From NCBI RefSeq assembly GCF_022605165.1, contig NC_063072.1, positions 1,612,001 through 1,676,000 of the forward strand: a stretch of DNA of 64,000 bases. Direction: 5' to 3'. Positions 34,254-45,403 of this stretch are shown piece after piece. Each line of letters opens with the position of its first letter. Positions within the stretch are counted from its first letter, which is position 1. The translations under genes were made by a program, and so were the position numbers. This DNA comes from Purpureocillium takamizusanense (Eukaryota > Ascomycota > Sordariomycetes > Hypocreales > Ophiocordycipitaceae). The notes under the pieces are model-generated. The model was not told the origin of the DNA, made no database searches, and worked only from the letters and a program-made list of their open reading frames with translations.

Positions 34254-34971
34254 ATGGCTCGCCAGGTCATCGTCGCCCAGGCCTCGCGCCTCGTCGCGCG
34301 CACGGCACGAAGCTCCGGCGCCCCCCGCGCGAGCCTCCACGCCGCCCCGTGCGTGCTGCTGTCCCGCGCCGCGGTCCCGCCGGCGCGGCAGCCCTTGTGC
34401 TCCCGGCGGCTGTTCTCGGCGTCGGCGTCCCGCGCCAAGGGCATCATGCCCGACACCGAGAACCCAGTCAAGGAAGACACCGTCAAGACGGAGCCGAGCG
34501 TCGGGGTCGCGGAGCTGTCGGATACCGCATATCACGAGCTGGCGGACCAGTATCTGGACACGGTGCTGGCCAAGTTTGAGCAGCTGCAGGACGCCAGGGA
34601 GGACATTGACATTGAGTACTCGGTACGTGGCCGCGGCTGCCCCATGGTGCTTCCCCGGTTGAGGACGAGATGAAAAAAGTATGCCATGCTGACTCGACCT
34701 TTTTTCTCACATACAGGCCGGTGTCATGACCATCACGGTAGCGGACAAGGGAACCTACGTCATCAACAAGCAGCCCCCGAACAAGCAGATCTGGCTCTCA
34801 TCACCCATCTCCGGCCCCAAGCGCTACGACTGGTGCATCATCGGCGAGGGCCAAGGAGAGAAGGAAGGCACCGGGTCCGGCAACTGGATCTACACGAGGG
34901 ACGGCGTGAGCCTAAACGACCTCATCCTGGAGGAGCTGGACGTTGTGATTGACGTGCCGGCCGAGAGCTAG
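34254..34971 (+). CDS. YFH1: Frataxin, mitochondrial, 207 aa
   Basis: Iron-binding allosteric activator of the cysteine desulfurase complex in mitochondrial Fe-S cluster assembly. Exons are 34254-34622 and 34717-34971; the intron has GTACGT...TACAG ends and keeps frame. Residues 1 to about 60 are rich in Arg, Ala and Ser ([20 protein letters not shown]), a matrix-targeting sequence. The frataxin fold follows: the acidic helix [14 protein letters not shown] with [11 protein letters not shown], then [35 protein letters not shown] and the closing helix [14 protein letters not shown]. An insert rich in Gly and Glu ([15 protein letters not shown]) lengthens one loop. Converges on an LYR-type gene. 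Confidence 0.96.
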
Positions 34972-35287
34972 TAGTCGAACCAGGTTAGAGGGACAGGGAG
35001 AGGGCGCCTTAAATGTTGTATTATTGCGGTGTGTGCCGCCATGGCTACCCGCTGGCGGTGTGGGATCCATCGTCGTGTACAAAGCTACCCATCTACTCTG
35101 GAGAAGACGCCAATGCGATATTCCTTGCGTAGGCCTTGTATGTGCTGGAGTGGAGTGACAAATGCCGAGTAAGTGCCTATGCCCATGTGAAGTTGTTCAC
35201 CGAAATCCCTGAATCTCGAGGGGCCGCATCTTCGGGGCCCATAGCCGTTTTCTGAGTTCCTCCTTCATCGTCTTCTGCCCCCGCCGT
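34972..35287. other. Convergent intergenic region, frataxin / LYR gene
   Basis: 316 bp holding both 3' flanks. No gene or clear poly(A) hexamer seen. Confidence 0.5.
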
Positions 35288-35921
35288 TCACCGCAGACAA
35301 AGCCCCATGCTCTTGTTCAACATGGCAACCGTCATGTCATAGTGCTGCATGGCGGTCTCTTGCTCGGCCTTCGTGTCGTTCCTACCACACGCACACACAA
35401 GTCAGATCAGATCAGCAAGCCGCTCTCGCCAAACAAAACCAAAAAGAGCTTCGCGCATCATCCCCCTTCCAGCACCAGGGCCGAGAGGGACAGACGCATT
35501 ACAGGGACGTCGTATGTGCCCCCTTTTCTTCAGTCCCGACCCATCACGACAACGAGATATAGAGGGCGAGAGATCGTAAAGAAAAGAAGAGAGGTAAAGA
35601 GACTCACCTCTGCTTGCTCTCGTGCAGCATCCTCCGCCACTCCAGCCCCCGCATCCGCATCCGCATCCCCCCCACGCGCAGCAGGTTCTTGAGCACCCGG
35701 TGCTCCAGCCCCCTCTCCCGCGCCGCCGCCTGCACGAACCACAGCGTCCGCCGCGCGCCCTCGGGGTCCCACGCCGCGCCGCCCCCGTCCCGGAACGCCG
35801 CCCGCAGCTGGTCGCGTGCCACGTACCGCGCCGGCGACGAGAACTGCACCGCCTGCAGCAGGGCCCGGTACAGGTGCCGGTACGCGTGGATCATGTCCGT
35901 TCTTGTCGTTGTCGTCGCCAT
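35288..35921 (-). CDS. LYR-motif-like mitochondrial protein (DUF1763 type), two exons, 135 aa
   Basis: Exon 1 (35921-35608) begins MATTTTRTDMIHAYRHLYRALLQAV. This is an LYR-type opening helix with LYR near residue 17, followed by ARYVARDQLRAAFRDGG, the usual second helix with conserved Arg and Phe. An apparent stop directly after KQR is part of a GTGAGT donor. The intron 35607-35382 ends GGTAG, and exon 2 (35381-35288) adds about 31 residues including ETAMQHYDMTVAMLNKSMG. LYR proteins bind acyl carrier protein and act in Fe-S transfer or respiratory complex assembly. The DUF1763 assignment is from memory. The ATG at 35921 is preferred over an upstream in-frame extension. Convergent with frataxin. 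Confidence 0.8.
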
Positions 35922-36642
35922 GCTTTCATCGTGCGCGCCCTTGCCCGGTTCGGAGGCGGTCAGGGAAAGAATGGCGTAGTGGAATGGTGCTGACACTATG
36001 CTGGGGCGCAAGGTGTGCACGATGAGGTTGAAGTCGCATCAACGCCGACAAAAAAGAGTGGAGCAGCGAGGCCACCAGACCGCCCAGGCTCGTCGCAATA
36101 GGCGACAGCCACCACACCCCGTTATTAGTCGAGTCTGCACTGAGGACAAGTGGTACCTCATACTTCCATCTTCTCTCTTGAGAACGCACGCACGCCTTTT
36201 ACGTTTCTTCTTGGAAGTACTTCCTTGGTTATGCAAATGTATACAAGTCCTCTGTCTAGGTCAGGAGGTATGTCAGGGCCAATGGCCTCCATGGCCATGG
36301 TCAAGCAATGTAATAAACGGGTAAGTCGTCCTAGTTAGGAACGTGCTACGGGCAACCCAGTATGACCCTGTCCCCCTTGTGCTTCAAGTCTAATGCGCGC
36401 CTGCTCTCAAAATCCAATACCATTCCACGAACGCCGTGACGTTGCGGCGCGTCTTCCCCTCACGGCATACAGGTCTGCGCTCGCTTGGTGCCTCCTCCCA
36501 ACCCTCACCACGCTGGTATCTAGTCGCCTCCGTTCGGCTCGAGCTGGTGGACTGTGCCTGACCAATTCCAGACCGGTACTGCGGATGCCTGACCGCACCG
36601 TCTATATGCAAAACTCTATTCGCGCAAATGCAAAGCGCCCCT
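35922..36642. other. Intergenic region upstream of the LYR gene
   Basis: 721 bp between the LYR start and the stop of the sugar transporter, both minus strand. No family-like frame. Confidence 0.5.
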
Positions 36643-38610
36643 TCAGTTGCCGCGGCGGTTGCCATCTTCTTGCTGTCCAAGCGGCGCATAACGGCCCTGA
36701 CCACTGCCGCCGCTGTCCGCGCGCCCGCGACCGACGACCCTGGATAGCCAGGAGCCAATGCTCCTATCCTCGCCTCCGTTCGTCTGCATCTGCGATTTGT
36801 TGTCGTCGTCGACTTCGGGGCCTGGCTCGAGATTGAGGGGCGGGATGCCGCTGGGCTGGCCCATGAAAACACGACCGGACCCGATGGGTGATCCGCCCCT
36901 GATAAGAGACCCAGTCTCGGCGTGTATCGAGGGCGTGCCCACGACCGTGCTGGCATCGCCGAAGATCGAGTCCATGTCCTCCAGACGAACACCACACGTC
37001 TCCGGATAAATGAAATATACTGTTCGGCTGTTAGACCGCTTTCCACAGTGTCAATGCCGCGTCCCGACTTACCAATCACAAAACTTGCCACGCAGAAAAA
37101 GGCGTGAACAAGGTAAAGCCGCCATTTGATCCACTCCTGCAGAATTGGTGTCATTTCTCCAACAAGCCAGTTTGCCGCCCAGTTGGTGGCCGTCGACAGG
37201 CTGGCGCCCTTGGATCGAATGCTGAGCGGGAGGATCTCTGGCGGGTAGAGCCACGGGATCGGGCCCCACGAGTAGCCAAACGCTGCGTTGTAAATCATGA
37301 CGAATAACACCACCATGCGCGGTGTCCAGTGGATGTCCAAGTAGATGAAGTAGGAGATGAGAGACAAGGATATAGCCATGGCGACGGCGCCGGAGAGAAG
37401 GATCGCACGTCGTCCCCATCGATCCACGAGATACCACGGCGGAATGGTCGATAGGAAGTACGTAATGCCGTTTAATCCCGTCATGAGGACGGCATCGTGG
37501 CCGACCCAGCCCGCCGACTCAAAGACATAAGGGGCGTAGTAGGAAATGACATTAATGCCATTGAGCTGAGCAAGGCCCTGGGCAGACATGGCGATGAAAA
37601 CGCGTGTGCGATATCGCCGAAACATATCCGCGTAAGTGCGCTCTCCCTCCTGACGCTGGAGCAGCACATTCATCTTGATCTCGCGGTACTCTTCTCGGGC
37701 CTGGGCGTTGTGGATGTCGCCGCCGCCGTACAGATTTGCAATAACAACCATGCCCTCTTCGTCATGGTCGTTGTCGAGAAGCCATCTGCACACAGTCAGC
37801 ACCTCTCGCGGCAAACGCGGCTCGAATCTCGTCTTACCGCGGCGACTCCACAATAATCAAGCTTCCCAGGCCCAGGAGCGCGCCCATCACGCATTGCATC
37901 AGTAGAGGTATACGCCACGACATGTCGCTCTCGATGAAGCCGCAGCCGTAGTCGACCCAGACGGAAGTGGTATAGCCTATGATGTTGCCAGAGAACTCGA
38001 TGCAGGCCAGTTTTCCTCGGTTATGAGGCGGCGAGATTTCTGACTGGTATACGGGAACAATCGTGGACAGCATGCCGACGCCAAGACCGGCAATGATGCG
38101 GCCAACCATCATCATAGTCATGGAGGTCGCAAGAGTTTGGAGAGCGCCGCCGACGAAGAAGATGCATGATCCGTAGAGGATGGTGCGTCGCCGACCAATG
38201 ATGTCGCCAACTCGGCCCACTACCAGCGAGGCAATGAAGGCACCAATTTCGAGGATAGCGACCATGGTCCCTACATGAGCTTTGGATGGGTGATCGAAGT
38301 AGTCGATGAAGTATGGGCCCCTGCGAAATCTCAGTGTCAGTGTCCACGGCGCCGCTGTCTTTCGTCGCATTTTGATCGGGGATGGCACGCGTACGTGATG
38401 ATGCCTGACATAACACCTTGATCGTAGCCAAAAAGAAACACGCCGAGCGATACAAATATGCTGGTGAAGTAGCTACAGCGGCCCAAGTCAGTAAACGTAT
38501 GTCATCCTGACACGGTCTCCCGTGAAAAGGGGCGCTAGGGGAGGGGAGAAATCGCCGTACAGAAGGGCCTTGCCCGTCAGGCCGTGGATGGAGCCCGAAC
38601 GTCCCGACAT
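36643..38610 (-). CDS. MFS sugar transporter (SP family), five exons, at least 566 aa
   Basis: Predicted proton-coupled monosaccharide permease of the plasma membrane with 12 membrane helices. Exons are 38610-38561, 38472-38395, 38320-37838, 37785-37073 and 37019-36643; all junctions keep frame. Sugar-porter signatures: GVFLFGYDQGVMSGIIT, VGDIIGRRRTILYG, GRIIAGLGVGMLSTIVPVY, VESPRWLL at the loop, LAQLNGINVISYYAP, DRWGRRAILLSG and the terminal PETCGVRLEDMD. A cytoplasmic tail of about 110 residues (Gly/Ser/Asp-rich) follows helix 12. The ATG at 38610 is the only in-frame ATG of exon 1, yet the frame is open upstream to 39123 with protein-like composition, so an upstream exon may supply an earlier start. 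Substrate unknown. Confidence 0.88.
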
Positions 38611-39123
38611 GATGGCGCCGATGCAGCGTTCAGCCCGAGAAGGACGATAGGGTCCGACGATTGGTATCTGGATTGCTTCCTTGTCGACGATGCGTGACCG
38701 CGACAGGGAGCGTTCGTGTCGTCGCGGCGAAGGATCTCGAATGCGGACCTTCTTCTGGTGCCTCGAGGATCGCTTCTGGACACCGGCTAGCAGCTCCTCC
38801 TCAAGCTCGTCGGGCAGCTGGAGGCGGACAGGGTCGTGATCGTCGGCAGGCTGCTCGCCAATGTCGCCTGTGTCGGTCCACGAGGACTCGGAGCCGGAGG
38901 ACAGGCGACGGTGGTTCGGATCGTCGTGTTGCCGAAATGCCAGCAGCGAGGCCGACTGCGAGTCTGGGTCGGTGCCGGAGCGTGCAGGGAGGGTCCGCAA
39001 GGGAATGTTGGAAGGGAGACGTGACGAGTTTGTGGGAGGAATTTTGGGCGGTCTTGGGGCTGTGAAGCAGCAGCGCCCACCTGTACGTGATTGAAGGGGA
39101 GGGGGGATGGAGGGACGAGACAA

Positions 39124-42100
39124 GGGCCCAGCGAGGTCGTGGAGAGCGACGACGTCGGCGTGCAGCGTGTGGATGGATGGGGTTCAGGTCGGGTGACGGT
39201 TGGCGGTCCAGTCAGTCAGTCGGCCATGCAGCGGGCGACCTCCACACTCGGCAAGCAACCTCGCGCACCAGCAGGAAGGGACGGATGGGGCGGCCGGCAA
39301 CAAACAAGGTACGTAACGTGCCTAGGTAGGTATGAGTTGCAGACTGTGGCGGGGAGGGGCTCGGCTGCGCCGCGGTCAGGCTGGCCGTGCTGGAGTAGTA
39401 GTGGTGGTGACGGCGGCCGCGGCACGACAACGGGGAAGCGCGGCGCGGATGGGGCCGGAAGAGAGGGCCAAGCCGGGCAGTCGACGAGTAGCGGGAGGCG
39501 AGCACATGCGGCGGCGCCAATCCCAAGCGTGGTGGCCGTGTGTCGCAGATGACCACTCAAAGCGGGCACAGGCTCAGCGTCACCCGGGGATGGTCAACGA
39601 GGCCAGAGACGCACGATGATGCCGGTTTGCGGAGCAGCGGCGGCGGCGGCGACGACAAGACCAGGGCGCGGCGGCGGCGCGGCGCGGCGCAGCGGGCTCT
39701 CTGGGGCCGGGTAGATGGACGATGGCGCGCGGGGTGGCAGCCGAGAGCTGGTACGAAGTAGCACTGTTATCGGGCGACGCGATTAAGGTTATGGGGGGTT
39801 GCAAATGGAGAGTCAGAGCGCGCGTGGCATCGAAGCTGTCAACGTCGTCGAGGCACGAAGACGACGCGGCGAGGCGAGGTGAAGGCCAGATGAGACGGTC
39901 GGGCCCGGGAAATGCAGACCGGGCGACGGTGAGGGCGAGCGAGTGAATTGGGGGAAAGGAGAGCTGAGCAAATCGTTTCCTGGCTGAGCAGAAGGAAGAA
40001 AGAGAAGGAAGAGATTGGCGACGGGCTCAGGAGAGAAAGTGCAGCCTTCAGCCTCGCAATGTCAGCAACGGAAAAGGGACGCCGTCAAATGCTACTGCCG
40101 CGCGGTCGCGCTTGCCAACTCACTACGTACGACTACGACTACCTTACGCAGAAGGGACGCGCGCGTACGAAGTATAGGGGGCTTCAGCGTGCATAAGGGA
40201 TAATCAAGGTAACTGCGCCAGGCCCAGCGTGCTGCTCGTTCGCTACCGGGAACCTACTAATAAGGTAACTTGACGCAGCCAGGCCAGGGCACTCCGGGCG
40301 GCGTCTGCGCTCACTCAGGGGAAGCCAGGCCAAGACTCAGCGGTTGCGACTCCCCAGCAATGCAATCCAGCGATCTGCAGCCAGAATTTTTCTTCTCTGG
40401 GCTGCAGCTGCCGCCCGCGTTACTGGATGCTCGCATGTAGGTGGCTTGCATGCCGCGCACACCAGGGCAGACATGGGCAAGCGTGCTGCTCGCCAGCTGC
40501 AGTTGACCATGCCCGCCTGCGCTGAGGTGGTGGTCCGAGACAGTCCGTTTGCAGGCCGCCGTGCGGTGCGCAGAGGTACCCGTGCGCCGACGATTATGAT
40601 GTCTGGCGGACGGCCCCACGAGACCACAGATTTCGACCCCGTCTGCCGTCACCCACCACGCTGCAGAGAAGGGGGGGGGGATAGTCGGGCACCCAATTGT
40701 CGGGTGCCCTTTGCGCGGAAGGCACTGTAAGGCAGGTATCTAAGGTACATCTTTCGCAGCACCTTGACAGATGTAGTGCATTGCCGGCGGCCAAGTGACT
40801 GTTATTTTTGACTGCCTGCCTGGGCCGTGTCCGTCCCTGTGAGCACGTTCGTCCCCCAACCAGTAACGGCCGGGCGCACTGAGGCACCGTCACGGCTCGC
40901 CCTCGACGCGTCTGCTGCTCTTCTTGCCGAGCCGTTGGCTTGACTCCTGACCTCCTATCCTTGGCGGTCAACGCAGGCGTCCCCATCACGCCCCCCAAGC
41001 CAGCACTTGCCAGCCGAGAATCCGTCTCAGCCCGCCCCGACGACTCGACGTCGTCGCACTTCCGTCCCCAAGCGCTCACGTGTGACGTCGCCGAGTCCAG
41101 CCAGACAAAGGGACGGTGGAGCGAGCCACGATGGGGCAGTGGCTTCTGCAGTGCCCTCTCAGCGTCGCTCGCGGCGCCCAGGGTGCCCTGGCCTGGCCTG
41201 AGTCGCAGTGGGGGCGACGACGTCAGACGACAGCAGTTAGTCCCAACCAGCACGGCGATCGCAAGTCAGCAACTCATCAAGAGTAAGTTGGTCGGCACCA
41301 GGTCCGGATAAAGAAAATGATGAATTCGATCTGCCAGGTTGGCCGGTCCGTCCGTCCGTCAGTCTGTTGTCAGTCGATTATCAGCAGAGCGCCATCGCAG
41401 TTTGCAATTCAAACCAACTGCTTGTGCTTGCCGCGTGCCAATTGCCACCACCCTGCCTGCCTCCCCTCCCTGACTACCGACAAGGCGTGGCGATGGAACC
41501 GTTTGCGCGACCAACTGGCCTCCAGAACCTACCGGTGCCTTATCGTGCGGTCGCACAACCGTCGGATTGGATGCCAAGCGGCAAACAGTTTTCTTCCACG
41601 CGGCCGCGCCGGCGTGGTTTGATGTGGCAGATTCGAACCCAGAGGCTGGCTGGCTGCATCGCTACATCGCATCACGGTGGGCTGAGAGTCCGTCGGCCAA
41701 ACACGTGCATTTATTGGAACCCCCCCTCCGGCCCAAGTTCGGGCTTCGTGAAATGCCAGGGAGCGGTTGGAGTCGGCATCCGTTGCAACGCCGCCCGTCA
41801 CTCCGGATGGACCTCCGCCGCCCGGACGAGGCCGCCGAGAGAGGGTCCCCTCTCGCGGCCGGCCATGTGCTCCATCACCCCGGATCCTTGCCCGAACGTT
41901 CTGGACCGTCGGACCCCACGATTGCCTCACCGACGCCTTCTGCAACGGCAAACTGTGGGCTCATCGGGCCCGGCGAGCCAAGCACTGCAACCTCGCCAGC
42001 ATGCGCTCCTGGTGGATAACGTGCACTCACGATATGGATACCCTATACCCCCGGGAGAAGTGTTCGGGTCACAAGCCAACTCCGTTACACCCTCCGACTC

Positions 42101-42352
42101 CTGGCTTTCCAGTGCTTTGCTAATATTCGCATCGCCTGGAACTATTGTGATATCTACATGGATCTCTACAACTCCGTCAAGGTGATGATCGTACTTGTGT
42201 GCTGACTTCGCAGCAAAAACGATCACATGTGCCCAAGTTCCAGCACAGTAGGTTCCAACACGACCGCACTGATTAGAGACAGAAACTCAACAGAATGTAC
42301 ACATAACCCCCATACTCCGATCAGACAAGTGCCCAACTATGCGGGCGACTCC
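39124..42352. other. Gene-poor block, 3.2 kb
   Basis: Contains the likely promoter of the sugar transporter near 39.1-39.3 kb. GTACGAAGTA words lie at 39751-39760 and 40165-40174. Frames of up to 272 codons occur (41367-42185 +) but have no family features and compete with frames on the other strand. I see no gene that I would defend. Confidence 0.5.
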
Positions 42353-43035
42353 CTATACTCGGTAAGGAGGCGGGTCGTAGCCATGAGAAGAAGCCGGTTC
42401 GGGACATCTCCCCGCCAACCGCCCACGCCCGCTACGAGGCAACTCGCCATAGCCCACGCAGGCACACATGGCCAGGATGAAATGAAACACACTGAGAGCG
42501 CAACGTGTTAGCCAGTCCAAAGCATTCTCGTGCCAGCAGACGTGTCGTGTACTATACCCAATGGTAGCTTCCATGTAGATGGCCGCGAACAGTGTCCACC
42601 GCCTCATATCCCCCTCTGTCGACACACCCGCTTCGTACAACGACCGCACGATAATGTTGACGAATATGATGGCAGCGGTGAAGGCGTGAAGGCCGACCAA
42701 CAAGGTTTGCCTCGGATGCCGGATCTTGATCTTGGCGCCATGGAGGTCGTGCATGAGGAGCGCAACGGCAAGGTAGACGTTGAGCATGAATGACCAGACT
42801 GCCTGCACATGGACAAAGGACTCGATTAGCCATCCAAACCGCAATGGCGACTGTGCCCCCCACAGGAGGAGGAGGCAACTTCTCTCAAACCCACAGTCAT
42901 GTAGAGCGCGACCGCCGGGGTCTCGTCACGTCCAAAGACGCTCGAGTAGGCGAGGAAGGCGATGGCGGACTCGGCCATGAGAGCCGCGGTGGCGTGCCAT
43001 GCCAGCTGCACGAGGATCGACAGACTCAGGCTCAT
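42353..43035 (-). CDS. Orphan multi-spanning membrane protein, two exons, about 212 aa
   Basis: I do not recognise the family. Exon 1 (43035-42895) and exon 2 (42850-42353) flank a 44-nt intron with GTGGGT and GCACAG ends that keeps frame. Five hydrophobic segments are visible: near residues 4-34 (ILVQLAWHATAALMAESAIAF region), FVHVQAVWSFMLNVYLAVALL, TLLVGLHAFTAAIIFVNIIV, WTLFAAIYMEATIGYS and LTRCALSVFHFILAMCACVGY. A Gly/Arg/Pro-rich tail ends YDPPPYRV. Some features (NIIVRSLYE) faintly recall RTA1-like lipid-translocating proteins, but the diagnostic residues are not there. An ATG at 43035 is used; the frame is open upstream to about 43174 without another ATG, so a further 5' exon is possible. 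Confidence 0.55.
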
Positions 43036-44421
43036 GTCGAAGACGATGGCAGGCGGGCGGCTCGTTGCCTTGTTCTTTTTCTCTGTTTTACCCCCGCAGG
43101 CCAAGAAGAGAGGATGGAGTGCACCGTCTCTCCCGGGAGGAAGCGCGCGACTCCGGTGGCGGAGCCATCCTTCTCACCCCTCAACAGCCGGGCAATGCAA
43201 ACGGCCGCCTAGTATATATTGCGTGGGCGCCCATTCTCAGGAGACTGTGGCGTACGTACCCCGAGCGAGCCGGGCCTCCGCTCCGTGCCTTGGGCCGCTG
43301 CGTGTAAGGCAGCTGTTGCCCGAGAGGAGTTGCCATGGTGTTTCCGCCGGGCAGCCGGGGGCGCGGCCGGTCCCGTGCCCTAGGCGGGACGCCCACTTTA
43401 GGTGGAAAGATGGAAGGGCCCGGGGCGCATTCCGGCCAGGGACAGACCCATTAGTCAAGCTCGACATGTAGTTACTACGTACTACGTACGAGAGAGGGAA
43501 GAAAGATAAGTGTGCTGTGATGGCCGCCTCGAGGGTCGAGGGGCTCGCATGCCGTGTGGGGGGGAGCCTGAGCCTGAGACGATGACCTGCCGTGGGAATA
43601 TATCATTCCTTGATACGCCCGCAAGGCCGCGGCTCTTTAAAGCACTGTCGGTGTAGTAAGTCGGCAGCCCTTGTCTTAGTAGGACTGCAACGACTCATGA
43701 CGTTTATGCCGTCCTTGTGGAACATGCCTCTGGAGCACGCTTATACGAAGTACTCTGACAGCTCTGCATCGAGGTGACGCTCGAACCAATCACTTTATGT
43801 CAACGCCCCCTGTGTTTCAGGCCGTGATTCGCGGCAGACACGGTACGTAGAGGCAAATGTTGCTTGCCTCAGTGCCAGACATGCAGTCTCTTCTTCTTCT
43901 TCAAGTCTCCCGAGACACGGCGATACGGTAGGGACCGCGATACGGTAGGGACAAGCCCACCTGCAGTGCCGACGATGTCTGACAGAGGGGGCACATCGCG
44001 GCGGGGAGTTGTTGAACAAAGTCTCACCAACCCCCCCGGGGTTTTCGGGCAAGCTCGGTGCGTGCCCATATCGGCCGTGCTGCTGTCGTGCTGCATGCAA
44101 AGAGGTGCGATGTGAAACCCGCCGGCCCCATAGGATCGTGTCCCAATTACCGCTCGGAATTGCGATTGTTCATGCGCAGCCCGCAGGTCGTGGGCTTATT
44201 GGTGCGACGGGGAGATGCAGCCGCCGCGCAAAGAAAGACGGCCGGCGGGGGGGGAGGGTAGGAATCCTCTCAACAAAGGTCGCGTAACGAAGTTGTTATG
44301 TTGTGTCCCACAAACAAATCCACCGCAGGTATCCGGAACCCCGGTCCTGGCAATGACAGGACAGGACGGGGTCGCGGCTCCATGCATCGTCATCCACCGT
44401 GGTGACGGACAGCGACAGCAG

Positions 44422-44423
<2 letters not shown>

Positions 44424-44458
<35 letters not shown>
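44424..44458. repeat. (CA)n microsatellite
   Basis: About 17 uninterrupted CA units, the longest dinucleotide tract in the window. Confidence 0.95.
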
Positions 44459-44461
<3 letters not shown>

Positions 44462-44870
44462 GACGCCCCCATCCCGAAGCGGTCCGGCGGCGGCGAACAT
44501 GCTCGCAGCACTCGCTCCTTGTCTTCTTCCCCGTGGCTTATGATTACAGCCGCCTATTTTTAGCCCCGGCGACCGACGACGGCGGCGGCGGTGCTGAACG
44601 AAGCCAACACACGTGTATGTACACGTATAAAGTAAGTTGGTGGTGGTACGGAGACACGAGGGAGGGGGGAAGCTGAGAGGCTGTTTGTGCCGCCACCACG
44701 AGTGAGCCTCATCAGCGGAGTGGGCGACGATGCATGCGCGGATTCTGGAAGACCGTGGTTCAGCTCGGAGGGGCACAGCCGCCCGTCTGCGGGGCTGATG
44801 GGGGGGTGGTGAAGTGAGGCGTGTCGCGACAACGTGGGAGGCTGCGGGCGTCCAAGCAAGTAGCAGCAAG

Positions 44871-44894
44871 CAGCAGCAGCAGCAGCAGCAGCAG
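44871..44894. repeat. (CAG)n microsatellite
   Basis: Eight perfect CAG units in non-coding DNA. Confidence 0.9.
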
Positions 44895-45367
44895 CCGCGC
44901 CGACAGGGTCCAGCATTTTATCGATGTTGCATGCCAGTCGTGCAACTATGGCGTGCGTGCTTACGAGCATCGTGGGATGGTTTGTAGGCACGCTCGCATG
45001 CGTCTACTCTACTACCGGCGCCCGCACGGCGTGCTGGTCTTGTCATACGGACTTGCAGACTGGCGCGCGCGCGCTTGATACGGGGGCTGCATCCAAAGTT
45101 ACCAACCTGCCTCGTACTACTACTAGTAAAGGGTATCGAGGCAACGCTATGAGACTGAGCTTGATTCTCGGATGGAAGGAGATCGGGGTGCCGACACGAG
45201 CCCCAAGGGCACCCACGATTTCCCCCGCACAGGCCCGCCCGCCCGTCACGCGGCGTAATGGCCGCGCTCGACGCCATGGCGGCGGGCTGGGGCAGCCAGT
45301 CTTCGAACATGTCGTGTCGTTGCCGTAGACACACGACACACGGGCCGCAAGGAACGGCCGACGGCAA

Positions 45368-45403
45368 CAGCAGCAGCAGCAGCAGCAACAGTAGTAGCAG
45401 CAG
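45368..45403. repeat. (CAG)n tract, interrupted
   Basis: CAG units interrupted by CAA and TAG; non-coding. Confidence 0.8.

Noticed and set aside
39081..39123. TTG at 39123 as the start of the sugar transporter
   Set aside because: Not an ATG; kept only as the limit of an open frame. The ATG at 38610 is annotated and the extension is reported as a finding.
41625..41640. tRNA-like T-loop word (GGGTTCGAATC on the minus strand)
   Set aside because: The flanking bases do not form a T-stem, and no acceptor, D or anticodon arms can be drawn.
41367..42185. 272-codon frame and a neighbouring Cys-containing frame (41767-42123)
   Set aside because: The Cys-containing frame lacks a signal peptide, neither shows a family pattern, and frames on both strands are equally open.
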